A stretch of DNA of 44,754 nt from Bacteroides sp. Its GTDB lineage: Bacteria; Bacteroidota; Bacteroidia; Bacteroidales; Bacteroidaceae. Numbering within the stretch: the stretch's first letter is position 1; every line of letters begins with the position of its first letter. The notes beneath the pieces are model-generated. The model saw only the letters and a list, made by a program, of their open reading frames with translations, made no database searches and was not told the origin of the DNA. Below, piece by piece: positions 23,916 through 33,000 of the stretch. The DNA lies in NCBI GenBank assembly GCA_019416685.1, contig DXWV01000098.1, positions 1 to 44,754 of the forward strand, read 5' to 3'. The position numbers and the translations under genes were made by a program.

Positions 23916-26252
23916 ATGAAAAAAAACATCATCCTGCTTATGCTTCTATGCCTGAGCATGATTACTTATGCTGTCAATCCTATTAAGGAGGGCAATATGA
24001 TTTCCGGTCACGTTATTGTGAAAGGAACCGAAGAGAATATTCCTTATGCCACTGTACGTGTGGTTGGTTATAATGGTGGTGCTGTTCCCGAAAAGCTTCG
24101 TACATCCGGTGCTGTCTCTAATGATGAGGGGCAGTTTGAGTTTCGTAACCTTGCTCCGGGTAAATATACACTACGGGTACAAGCTATGGGTTATAAAAGT
24201 CAGGAGAAGACAGTAGCTGTGAGTAAGGACTTTACGGCTGTTCTTCATTTCCAATTGGAAGAAGAGAGTTTCATGACTGATGAAGTAGTGGTTTCTGCCA
24301 ATCGTAATGAAGTTAGTCGCCGGGAAGCTCCTGTTGTAGTTAATGTGATGAGTGCAAAGCTATTTGAAACGGTAAACTCTACCGATCTTGCCAAGTCGCT
24401 GAATTACCAGTCGGGACTTCGTGTAGAGAATAACTGTCAGAATTGCGGCTTTCCGCAAGTACGTATCAATGGTTTGGAAGGCCCGTACTCACAGATTCTG
24501 ATAAACAGTCGTCCGGTCATTAGTGCCCTTTCAGGGGTATACGGGCTGGAACAAATTCCGGTGAATATGGTAGAACGTGTAGAAATTGTGCGTGGTGGCG
24601 GCTCTGCTTTATTTGGTGCTAATGCCGTAGGAGGGACTATCAATATTATCACTAAAGATCCTGTCAGTAATTCTTTTCAGGTATCCAGCATGATGTCAAA
24701 TATGAATGGCAAGTCCTGGGAACAATATATGGGTGGTAATGTCTCTCTCGTTGCCAAAGATAATACGTATGGTATTGCTTTGTACGAAACGTATCGTAAT
24801 CGTAATCCTTATGATGCTGATGGTGATGGCTTTTCCGAATTGGGTAAATTGAATATGAATACTTTTGGGCTTCGTGCTTACTATCGTCCTTCGTACAATA
24901 GCCGTATTAATATAGAGTATCACACTACCAATGAGTTTCGTCGTGGTGGAAACAAGTTTAATCTGCAACCACATGAAACCGATATAACAGAGCAGACCAA
25001 ACACATTATTAATAGTGGTGGATTGAGTTATGATCATTACTGGAATGAAGCAAAACATAAAATGTCTTTGTACGGTTCCATCCAGCATACTGATCGTAAC
25101 AGCTATTATGGTGCTCAGAAGAATCTCAATGCGTATGGTAAAACAGATGATCTTACCTGGGTACTGGGTGGCATGTATGTGGGGCAGATGAATAATTGTT
25201 TTTTTGCACCGGCTACTTTTACCGGCGGTTTTGAATACCAGGATAATGCCTTGCATGATGTCATGACCGGGTATCACCGCGATATGAAACAAAATGTTCG
25301 CATAGCCGGTACTTTTGTTCAGAATGAATGGCGTATGAGACAGCTTACGATGCTTGTGGGTTTGCGTATGGATAAGCACAACCTGATTGATAAACTGATT
25401 TTCAGTCCCCGTGTCAACCTGCTTTATAAACCGATGGATAATCTTCAGGCGCGCCTCACATATTCTACCGGTTTCCGTGCTCCACAGGCTTATGACGAAG
25501 ATCTCCATGTGACGGCCGTAGGAGGTGAAGGTATTCAGATTAAGCTGGCAGACAATTTGCGTGAGGAGCGTTCTAATAGTTACAGTGGCTCTGTGGACTG
25601 GACATTACCTATAGGACACTGGCAGGCAAATATATTGTTGGAAGGCTTTTATACCGATCTGCGTCATGTATTTACACTGACGGATATTGGTGAAGATGAA
25701 AACGGAGATATGATTAAAGAACGTCGTAATGCTCATGGGGCACGTGTTTATGGTGCGAATCTTGATGCGAAGATTGCTCATGGGCGTGAAGCTCAATTCC
25801 AGTTAGGCTTTACGGCACAGCGTAGCCGTTATACTCATGATGTGGTGTGGCGTGACGCAATCGGAGAAGAGGGGTTACCTGCACTGACTACCCGCCGTAT
25901 GCCCCGTACGCCCGATTATTACGGATACTTTACTTTTACCTCTGCACCTACCAAGCACTTTGACTTTTCTCTGTCGGGTACTTATACCGGAAAGATGATT
26001 GTACCCCATATGGCAGGTTATATTCCCGAAGATCGTATGGAACACACTCCTCAATTCTTCGATCTTAATCTGAAACTAAACTATACTTTTATACTACACG
26101 ATCATATCAAACTACAACTGAATGGTGGTGTACAAAATATATTCAATAGTTTCCAGAAAGATCTTGATAAAGGGGAATTTCGTGATTCAGGCTATTTCTA
26201 TGGGCCTACACAGCCCAGGACTTATTTTATCGGTATTAAGATAATGAACTGA
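23916..26252 (+). CDS. TonB-dependent outer-membrane receptor with CxxC plug motif
   Basis: The 778-residue receptor has a signal peptide (about 1-19), a carboxypeptidase-regulatory-like domain (about 28-115: GHVIVKGTEENIPYATVRVV), a plug (about 125-250: DEVVVSANRNEVSRREAPVV, RVEIVRGGGSALFGANAVGG) and a beta-barrel ending TYFIGIKIMN. It is shorter than SusC proteins and has no SusD partner, so a small ligand such as a metal chelate or cofactor is likelier than a glycan. The plug contains C174 and C177 in NNCQNCGFPQVRINGLEGPY, a pair found in a subgroup of Bacteroidetes receptors. The His-rich exported protein precedes it, and an intrinsic terminator follows. Confidence 0.92.
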   Translation: MKKNIILLMLLCLSMITYAVNPIKEGNMISGHVIVKGTEENIPYATVRVVGYNGGAVPEKLRTSGAVSNDEGQFEFRNLAPGKYTLRVQAMGYKSQEKTVAVSKDFTAVLHFQLEEESFMTDEVVVSANRNEVSRREAPVVVNVMSAKLFETVNSTDLAKSLNYQSGLRVENNCQNCGFPQVRINGLEGPYSQILINSRPVISALSGVYGLEQIPVNMVERVEIVRGGGSALFGANAVGGTINIITKDPVSNSFQVSSMMSNMNGKSWEQYMGGNVSLVAKDNTYGIALYETYRNRNPYDADGDGFSELGKLNMNTFGLRAYYRPSYNSRINIEYHTTNEFRRGGNKFNLQPHETDITEQTKHIINSGGLSYDHYWNEAKHKMSLYGSIQHTDRNSYYGAQKNLNAYGKTDDLTWVLGGMYVGQMNNCFFAPATFTGGFEYQDNALHDVMTGYHRDMKQNVRIAGTFVQNEWRMRQLTMLVGLRMDKHNLIDKLIFSPRVNLLYKPMDNLQARLTYSTGFRAPQAYDEDLHVTAVGGEGIQIKLADNLREERSNSYSGSVDWTLPIGHWQANILLEGFYTDLRHVFTLTDIGEDENGDMIKERRNAHGARVYGANLDAKIAHGREAQFQLGFTAQRSRYTHDVVWRDAIGEEGLPALTTRRMPRTPDYYGYFTFTSAPTKHFDFSLSGTYTGKMIVPHMAGYIPEDRMEHTPQFFDLNLKLNYTFILHDHIKLQLNGGVQNIFNSFQKDLDKGEFRDSGYFYGPTQPRTYFIGIKIMN

Positions 26253-26277
26253 TTATACGTTATGTAAATACAGAATG

Positions 26278-26314
26278 AATGCCATGCGAAATAAAAACGC
26301 ATGGCATTTTTTTG
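26278..26314 (+). terminator. Intrinsic terminator after the TonB receptor
   Basis: AATGCCATGCG (26278-26288) pairs perfectly with CGCATGGCATT (26298-26308) around a 9-base A-rich loop, followed by a T run. Confidence 0.9.
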
Positions 26315-26319
26315 GATTT

Positions 26320-26502
26320 AGAAACTGTTTTGATTTTTATTCGGAGTTTATTTTGTCTTATTTTTTGTTTAGCTGCGGCTTTGTTTTTAGGAGCATAGCG
26401 GGCTATGTGACTAAAAACAAAGTTGCAGATAAGCGAAAAAGAAGGCTGAAGAAGCCCGAGATGAAGCAAAAAGGATTCTTCATAAAAATCAAAACGGTTT
26501 CT
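26320..26502. repeat. Palindromic repeat element, copy 2
   Basis: A 183-bp element has 21-base ends, AGAAACTGTTTTGATTTTTAT (26320-26340), inverted at 26482-26502 with one mismatch. Inside, CTTTGTTTTTAG pairs with CTAAAAACAAAG around the central palindrome CATAGCGGGCTATG. Compared with the element at 23118, the centre keeps AGC-GG-GCT while the outer pair switches from G-C to C-G, so pairing is preserved despite base changes. It lies between a terminator and the AraC gene. Confidence 0.75.
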
Positions 26503-26563
26503 TATAATTGTTCTATTCTTCGCTTTATTTGAGATATAGGCTAATATAAATGGAAATAATATA

Positions 26564-26571
26564 TATATTTG
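26564..26571 (+). promoter_or_regulatory. -7 promoter element of the AraC gene
   Basis: TATATTTG matches TAnnTTTG, 19 bases before the ATG at 26590. The frame's earlier TTG (26569) overlaps this element, which supports the ATG as start. Confidence 0.5.
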
Positions 26572-26589
26572 CGAAAAAGATACGATAAA

Positions 26590-27471
26590 ATGGAGAATGA
26601 AGTAATTCCACAAGTGAATATATCCTCTGTACAGGGATTGCGGAGGATTGATTTTATAGATAACGATTTTGCTATATTCGATGATGTCTCGGATGTTCCT
26701 ATGGACGAGTTTCCTAATCGTATTAATGCTGCTGTGATAGCCGTTTGCCTTACCGGAGTGGGAAAAGTAGGAGTTAATCTGAGAGAGTTTGAAGTAACTG
26801 CCGGAACTTTGCTGATGACCCTTCCTGATCAGATTATTCAAAGTTTGGGTGTCAGTGATGATTTTAGTGCTATTTATATCGCCGTCTCCCCTCAGTTTAT
26901 AGACAGGGCCTTTACGCAGATGAAAGAATTACTTTCTTTTATGTTTTATATCAAAGAGCATCCTTGTGTACCATTGAATAAAGCCGAGCAGGATTGTATG
27001 CTGGAATATCACTCTTTCTTATGGAAGAAGGTGAAAATGAAAGACAATGTTTTTCGTAAGGAGATAGCCAAAGGGATTCTTTCGGCTATGTTTTATGATC
27101 TTTATAACTTTTGCCGCAAGCATATGCCCATTGATGAAATTCGTCCCAAGTCGCGTAAGGAAGAACTCTTTGAAAAATTTATGCGTGAGGTGTCTGCCTG
27201 TTACAAGATGGAGCGTTCTGTAATATTCTATGCCAATAAGTTGTGCCTTACTCCCAAGCATCTTTCGGGAGTAGTGAAAGAAGTGAGTGGCAAAACGGCA
27301 GGTGAATGGATTGATAATTTTGTAATTCTTGAAGCACGTGCTTTGCTCAAATCCTCCGAAATGAGTGTACAAGAGATAGCCGAATATCTTCATTTTGCCA
27401 ATCAGTCTTTTTTTGGCAAATACTTTAAGCATTATGTTGGGATGTCTCCCAAAGAGTACAGGCGGAGTTAA
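26590..27471 (+). CDS. AraC-family transcriptional regulator
   Basis: The 293-residue protein has an N-terminal cupin-like sensing region (AVIAVCLTGVGKVGVNLREF, LMTLPDQIIQS) and two C-terminal helix-turn-helix motifs (YANKLCLTPKHLSGVVKEVS; MSVQEIAEYLHFANQSFFGK, then YFKHYVGMSPKEYRR), the AraC/XylS layout. The start is the ATG at 26590 (MENEVIPQ). It is followed after 10 bases by the convergent Crp/Fnr gene. The ligand and targets are unknown; a role in regulating the upstream receptor is possible only by neighbourhood. Confidence 0.9.
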   Translation: MENEVIPQVNISSVQGLRRIDFIDNDFAIFDDVSDVPMDEFPNRINAAVIAVCLTGVGKVGVNLREFEVTAGTLLMTLPDQIIQSLGVSDDFSAIYIAVSPQFIDRAFTQMKELLSFMFYIKEHPCVPLNKAEQDCMLEYHSFLWKKVKMKDNVFRKEIAKGILSAMFYDLYNFCRKHMPIDEIRPKSRKEELFEKFMREVSACYKMERSVIFYANKLCLTPKHLSGVVKEVSGKTAGEWIDNFVILEARALLKSSEMSVQEIAEYLHFANQSFFGKYFKHYVGMSPKEYRRS

Positions 27472-27481
27472 TAGGTGTTTT

Positions 27482-28063
27482 CTACAATACTCCCGACCGT
27501 ACCCGGCTTAGTGTCTCGGGCGTCATTAGCAAGTAGGAGGCTATATGCGATAGTGGTGCCCGTTTGATAATTTCCGGATGATGCTCGAGTAGTAGGTTAT
27601 AGCGTTCATGTGCTGTTTCAAAGCGCCAGGAATCTGCCTTTACTTGTGAAACGATAAGCGAATATTCCAGTATCTTTCGATAGAACATATTGATTTCCGG
27701 TGATGTTTCTACCAATCTTTGCAACGCATTGTAGGGAAAGAGGAAGATGGTAGATGGTTCCAATGCCTCTATTATCAGTCGGGTAGGCTCTTGTTTTAGT
27801 AGGCTCTCAATACACATCACGATACAGCCTTCGTACGAAAAATGTTCAGTAACATCTTTTCCGTTTTTGTAATAGAACTGGCGAAGCATACCTTTTCCGA
27901 CGAAGATTAAATTATGGGAAACCTGCCCTTCATTTAGCACAATTTCTCCCTTATTACTTTCTTTGCGTATCAGGACTTCTGCCAACAGTTCGCGCCCCTT
28001 TTTACTCATTTCCGGAAATCGGGAATTTACAACAGCATCTACTGTTTCTTTTAATAGATCCAT
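27482..28063 (-). CDS. Crp/Fnr-family transcriptional regulator
   Basis: The 193-residue protein has a cyclic-nucleotide-binding-like beta-roll (KGEIVLNEGQVSHNLIFVGK, EHFSYEGCIVMCIESLL) and a short C-terminal helical DNA-binding end (APLSHIASYLLMTPETLSRV). No Fe-S cysteine cluster of true Fnr is visible; only one Cys lies in the roll. This matches the many Bacteroides Crp/Fnr regulators with unknown ligands. A TTGA-N6-TCAA palindrome upstream (28116-28129) is of the type bound by this family, so autoregulation is likely. The gene's upstream region is duplicated at 44112. Confidence 0.9.
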   Translation of the reverse strand: MDLLKETVDAVVNSRFPEMSKKGRELLAEVLIRKESNKGEIVLNEGQVSHNLIFVGKGMLRQFYYKNGKDVTEHFSYEGCIVMCIESLLKQEPTRLIIEALEPSTIFLFPYNALQRLVETSPEINMFYRKILEYSLIVSQVKADSWRFETAHERYNLLLEHHPEIIKRAPLSHIASYLLMTPETLSRVRSGVL

Positions 28064-28146
28064 AACGTGTTCTGATAAGTAGTAATTGATAATATTTGCA
28101 AAAATACAAAATCAGTTGACATAAATCAATGAATCGGGCAGAAAAG
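28055..28146. repeat. 92-bp direct repeat, left copy (crp/fnr promoter region)
   Basis: These 92 bases align without gaps to 44112-44203, with about 15 differences, in the same orientation. The left copy includes the start codon of the Crp/Fnr gene and its promoter region. The two copies bracket the whole polysaccharide utilisation locus. Confidence 0.85.
28099..28129 (-). promoter_or_regulatory. Promoter and Crp/Fnr-type palindrome of the Crp/Fnr gene
   Basis: On the minus strand TATTTTTG (28099-28106) fits TAnnTTTG. About 10 bases upstream of it, TTGACATAAATCAA (28116-28129) is an FNR/CRP-like palindrome (TTGA-N6-TCAA). Both half-sites are conserved in the repeat at 44173-44186 (TTGACGCAAATCAA), although the spacer has changed. 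Confidence 0.6.
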
Positions 28147-28156
28147 ATAGTTTGTT

Positions 28157-29743
28157 TTATTGAATACGTTCGAAATAAGGCAAACGTTCTAATGGAACTT
28201 CTATTTCAATTGTTTTCGGACCTTTGAACTTCTTACCCATATCATCACGCCATTCTCCTTTAGGTAGTTTTACAGTCCTATGAGTTCCTTTTGTTACCAT
28301 AGGAGCTACCATATATTTATCGCCTAACATGAACTGATCATGACAATCGGCAAATCCCTGATGCGGAAATGCATATTCCAGATGTTGCACAATGGGTTCA
28401 CCTGTCTGAGAAGCATGTATAGCTACTTGTAAAATATAACTTCCCATCTGTTCATGGAATTGAGCAAATTTACGACATATATCCAAATGTTTCTTGTCAA
28501 GAATGCGCCAGGGAGCTACTGAGAACTGCATCATTGGCATGAATGCATGAATCTGACAAGAACGCACAATCAATTCCTGATCGAATTTATCGGTATCAAT
28601 ATTCAAAAATGAACCGAACTCTCCACCACCGATCATATCAGGACAGGTATAAGCATGCCCTAATAAACCAGCCGCTATCATATCAGGAATTAACAACGAG
28701 GAAGCATGCCAGGAATAAGATTTATCACCCAAACGCTGTACAATTGCCTGACCACCCAACTTGAATGAAGTACGGAATTCATTATACGGAAATTTTAATC
28801 CCAGTTCTGCCCACTTTTGAGAAAAAGTACATGCGTTGGCAGTCGGATCATGAAAGGCATATTCGCCTGTAAAATGGTTTACATCACCTGCATCAAATTT
28901 ATAACCGTCAATTCCGTATTTTCTTTGAGCAGTAAGCAACTGTTCTTCCAGATAAGAAGCTGCCTCCGGATTTGTCATATCATAACAAGCGCTTATGCCA
29001 TTCCACCAATGTATCATAGCCGGTGTGATACCGTCTTTTTCCTTTACCAAATACCCTTTTTTTGCCAACAAACGATACTCGGGACTATCTGCAGAGACAA
29101 AGGGCGCTATCCATAACATTACCTTGAATCCCTGTTTATGCAGACGGTCGATCATTCCTGCTGCATCCGGAAACTTCTCTGGCTTAAATTCAAAATTACC
29201 ATAATATTTCTGCCAGTTATCATCTATCATAAAGATACCTGTCGGAAAATCATTAGCCAATATATCTCGGGCATATTTTTCTATGTCAATCTGATTCTGA
29301 TTGTACATCAACTCAATCCATGTATTATACTGCGGTTTGGAGAAGAATATTTCTTCCGGTATTTTATGGGAAGGTGGAAAGTGTTGAGCCGAAGCATTCA
29401 GATAAGCATCTTTTAGTGTCTTTCCGGTAGAAACAGCATTTAGTTTTTCATAATCAGAACTAAGAAGTAGTGTGTCATTTTGCAGTCGGAAACGAAAGGG
29501 TTGTTCACTCCAGACATAACGACCCTTAGAAGATAATATCAGTGGAACAATCTGGTTGTTCAGATTCTTTTTACTCAAATCGTACCATTCTGTTGTTGAA
29601 GTAAAAGGCATACGACTACCCAGCGCAACCAAACCGCCCCACCATTTCTCACCTTTCAATGGTGCTATAGCTGTTTCATACTGCTGTGCTATGGCAGAGA
29701 CAGCAGAACATAAGATCAAAATAATAATAAATGCTTTCTTCAT
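28157..29743 (-). CDS. Secreted glycoside hydrolase family 31
   Basis: The 528-residue enzyme has a signal peptide (about 1-20) and the compact GH31 barrel. TWIELMYNQNQID opens the core, GYKFDAGD holds the likely nucleophile D284 and VQRLGDKSYSW the likely acid/base D340. CPDMIGGGEFG and the C-terminal LGDKYMVAPMVTKGTH complete the pattern. The KFDAG-type nucleophile motif and short length are closer to the alpha-galactosidase/MYORG-like branch than to alpha-glucosidases, so an alpha-galactosidic or alpha-xylosidic bond is the best guess. It is divergent from susC and its promoter shares their common motif. Confidence 0.88.
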   Translation of the reverse strand: MKKAFIIILILCSAVSAIAQQYETAIAPLKGEKWWGGLVALGSRMPFTSTTEWYDLSKKNLNNQIVPLILSSKGRYVWSEQPFRFRLQNDTLLLSSDYEKLNAVSTGKTLKDAYLNASAQHFPPSHKIPEEIFFSKPQYNTWIELMYNQNQIDIEKYARDILANDFPTGIFMIDDNWQKYYGNFEFKPEKFPDAAGMIDRLHKQGFKVMLWIAPFVSADSPEYRLLAKKGYLVKEKDGITPAMIHWWNGISACYDMTNPEAASYLEEQLLTAQRKYGIDGYKFDAGDVNHFTGEYAFHDPTANACTFSQKWAELGLKFPYNEFRTSFKLGGQAIVQRLGDKSYSWHASSLLIPDMIAAGLLGHAYTCPDMIGGGEFGSFLNIDTDKFDQELIVRSCQIHAFMPMMQFSVAPWRILDKKHLDICRKFAQFHEQMGSYILQVAIHASQTGEPIVQHLEYAFPHQGFADCHDQFMLGDKYMVAPMVTKGTHRTVKLPKGEWRDDMGKKFKGPKTIEIEVPLERLPYFERIQ

Positions 29744-29816
29744 AATATTATGTTAATTATTTAAGTTAGGATATACTTGATATGTTTTTCTCTTTGTGCT
29801 TTGACCCTTATTTTAT

Positions 29817-29845
29817 AGAGAGACGGTTGATGGTTAGAATACTCA
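29817..29845 (-). promoter_or_regulatory. Shared ECF-type promoter motif before GH31
   Basis: On the minus strand TGAGTATTCT (29845-29836), 13 bases, then CTCTCT (29822-29817), followed by an A/T-rich run. The same layout precedes susC and the GH109 gene. It would give a leader of about 65-70 bases to the ATG at 29743. Confidence 0.7.
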
Positions 29846-29997
29846 CTGTAATATTAAGAATGAAACGATAATTAACAATAGAAGGGCCTGGTTAAATTTT
29901 CTAATTATGAGATTGTCTATTTATATTTAACTTGTTTTCTATCTTTTCATAGACACCTAACCTGAATCTTTCTATGCTTTATAACATAAAAAAAGAA

Positions 29998-30026
29998 TGA
30001 GTATTTTTTTCTCCGATTGCCTCTTT
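29998..30026 (+). promoter_or_regulatory. Shared ECF-type promoter motif before susC
   Basis: TGAGTATTTT (29998-30007), 13 bases, CTCTTT (30021-30026), then AATATAAAC. The two blocks are separated exactly as at the GH31 and GH109 promoters. The usual TAnnTTTG element is absent here, which points to an alternative sigma factor. Confidence 0.75.
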
Positions 30027-30083
30027 GTATAATATAAACGAGATTTCATAAAACCTTAGTTAAACAATTAAAATCTTACGCGT

Positions 30084-33000
30084 ATGAAAAGAGCACGAAA
30101 AGGGCATCTTATGACTGCGAGCCTTATACGAAGACTCTGTTTAAGCTTTTTGCTTCTATTTGGTGGGTGGGCATCCTTACCTATGTATGCCCAAAAAGCA
30201 ATTACTCTGGATTTAACCAACCAGCCTTTCTCTACTTTTATTAAACAAGTGGAACAGCAAACAGACTACAAATTTTTCTTTGAAGAACAAAGTGTGGATG
30301 TGAACCGGCTTGTAAATGTGAGAGTGCAGAATCAGGATGTAAGAGTAGTACTGAACAAGGTATTGAGCGGTACGAATATTACTTATACAATTGCCAACAA
30401 GAAGATTCTTTTGAAGAAACAAGAAAACCAAAAGCTTCAAAAGGGCAAGGCACTTCCGAAAGAAATCATAGGAAGTGTAGTAGGAGAAGATGGAGCTCAG
30501 CTGATAGGGGTCAGTATTCAAGTCAAAGGAAAAGCGGTTGGTACAATAACCAACGGTGATGGCAATTATCGGTTGGTACTGCCAGACAACAGTGATGCTA
30601 TCGTTGTAACGTACGTCGGTTACATTCCTCAGGAGATCTCTTTAAAGAATAACAATTGGCAGAGGATAGTTCTTAAAGAAGATATAAATATGCTTGACGA
30701 TGTAGTTGTTGTAGGCTATGGTACTGTTAAGAAGAGAGATTTGACAGGAGCTATTTCTACAATAAAAGCAGACGAGATGGGACTGGCAGGCATTTCTTCC
30801 ATCGGTCATGCCCTGGAAGGAAAAGCGGCAGGTTTGTATGTTCGCCAGAACAGTGCACAGCCGGGTGGGGGGCTCGACATTCTTGTACGTGGAGCCGGTT
30901 CTATCAATGCAAACAATGATCCGTTGTATATAGTAGATGGATTTCCAATTGCAAAATTAGACCAGATTGCTTCTTCAGACCGTAAAATGGACCCAGGAAC
31001 ACAAGGTGTACTCAACTTTCTGAATCCTAATGATGTAGAATCTATTGAAGTATTGAAAGATGCCAGTGCTACGTCTATCTATGGTGCTCGTGCAGCCAAC
31101 GGTGTAGTAATCATCACAACCAAACGTGGAAAAGAAGGAAAGACGAAAGTTAGCTATTCTTATAATTACTCTTATCAGAAATATTCGGATACTTATGACT
31201 TACTTTCTTTACCGGAATGGATGGAAGAGAAAAACAAAACAAGTTGGGAACTGTGGGTATGGAATAATAAGGTAGCTCCCTGGGGTACAAAAACGTTAGA
31301 GGAAGCGTTAATGTCTCCTGTCAATGGTATCAGATATAACCGTCCGTACACAGAACAAGAAATAGCCAATGCGGGAGCGGGTACAGACTGGTTGGATTTG
31401 GTAACACGGAATGGTTTGATTCAGGAACACAACATCAACTTACAAGGTGGAAATAAGGGAACTCAATATATGTTGTCATTCAATTATTTCAACCATGAAG
31501 GTATTATATGCAACTCCGGAATGACCCGTTACACGATGAAAGCCAATATTGACCAGGAGTTTTTGAATATATTCAAAGCCGGGTTAAACCTGACCATGAC
31601 CCGTATTATTAATGACAATACACAACTCGGTTCGGATAAATGGGAAAATTCAGGCCTTATCCGTTCGGCCGTCGAAATGGGTCCGCAAATACAGGCTTAT
31701 GATCCTGAAACAGGCAAATACCCTACCAATCCATTGGTTGGTACCCGCCCGAATCCTTATTCTTTATTGAATAATGTGGACCGTGGTAATACGGACCGTG
31801 TATTGGGTAACATCTTTATCGAAGCGCGTCCTTTAGACGGACTGACATTGCGTGTAAATGCAGGTATAGACCGTGCTGCCCAAAGTAGAAAAACATATCA
31901 GCCTAAAAGTACTTTAAATGGATACAATCTGCAAGGAGTAGCCAGTGTATACGGTATGGATAACAACCAGTATTTGCTTGAAGCTACGGCAACCTATCTG
32001 AAGACTTTTGCAAAAATCCACAAAATAAATCTGTTGGCAGGAACTTCTTACGAACAATTCAATTATGAAGGAGTGAATGCCGGAAACAATAATTTCCTGA
32101 CGGATGGATTTATTTATAACAATTTGGGAGCCGGTGGAGGAAATAAAATAGTAGGTTCCGGCAGTTCGGAAAATAAGATGCTTTCTTATTTTTTTCGTGC
32201 CAACTATATCTTAAAAGACCGCTATTTATTGACAGCTACTTTGCGCTCTGACGGTGCCAGTGTATTTGCCAGAAACCACAAATGGGGATATTTTCCTTCT
32301 GTTGCTTTAGGGTGGACCATTAGTGAAGAACATTTTATGGCGAAAGCTTCTGACTGGTTGAGTATGTTAAAACTTAGACTTAGCTGGGGACAAACTGGTA
32401 ATGCCGATATCAGTACGAATGCATTTGCAAGTTACTATGCTCAGGAAGCCTATAATAAAGAGGATAAATCTAAGCAAATCGGTGTGTTTCAAGGACGTCT
32501 TGAAAACCCTGACCTGAAATGGGAAACAACAACAGAGTGGAATGCGGGGCTTGATTTCGGCTTCTTTAATGGACGCATCAGTGGTTCTGTGGAGTATTAC
32601 TATAAGGTTATTTCAGATCTTTTGAACTATAAACCTTTAAACTCTTATCAGACTATAACTCAGGTGATTGCGAACATCGGAAAGACGAAGAGTACCGGTA
32701 TTGAAGTAACTCTGAATACCAAAAATATTGTAACTAAAGATTTCTTTTGGTCTACCGACCTTACTTTTACGAAGTACAAAGACCGTTGGAAGGAACGTAC
32801 CCCAGACTGGAAACCAGGCGTATATGAAAAATATGACGCACCTATCAGAGCTATTTACTCCCGTCGCGCCGATCATATTCTGCAAATTGGTGAAAAAGTA
32901 CCCGATGCACAGCCTTTATTGCTTCCGGGACAATTGGTAATCAAAGATATCAACGGATATGTACGCGATGCAAATGGTGACCCGGTGGTTGACGAAAACG

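Larger units (their letters stand above)
29757..30083. other. Divergent GH31/susC regulatory region
   Basis: This 327-bp gap holds two outward-facing copies of the TGAGTATTyT-N13-CTCTyT motif, one for each gene. Between them lies AT-rich DNA in which I see no further gene or strong hairpin. Confidence 0.6.

Noticed and set aside
24696..25508. 270-codon open frame on the minus strand inside the TonB receptor gene
   Set aside because: It lies wholly antisense to a clear receptor with intact motifs, and its own translation has no family resemblance and an odd Ile/Thr/His-rich composition.
26260..26841. 193-codon minus-strand frame over the palindromic element and the AraC start
   Set aside because: It crosses a terminator, a repeat element and a promoter, and overlaps the AraC gene. 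The open frame comes from the AT-rich palindrome.
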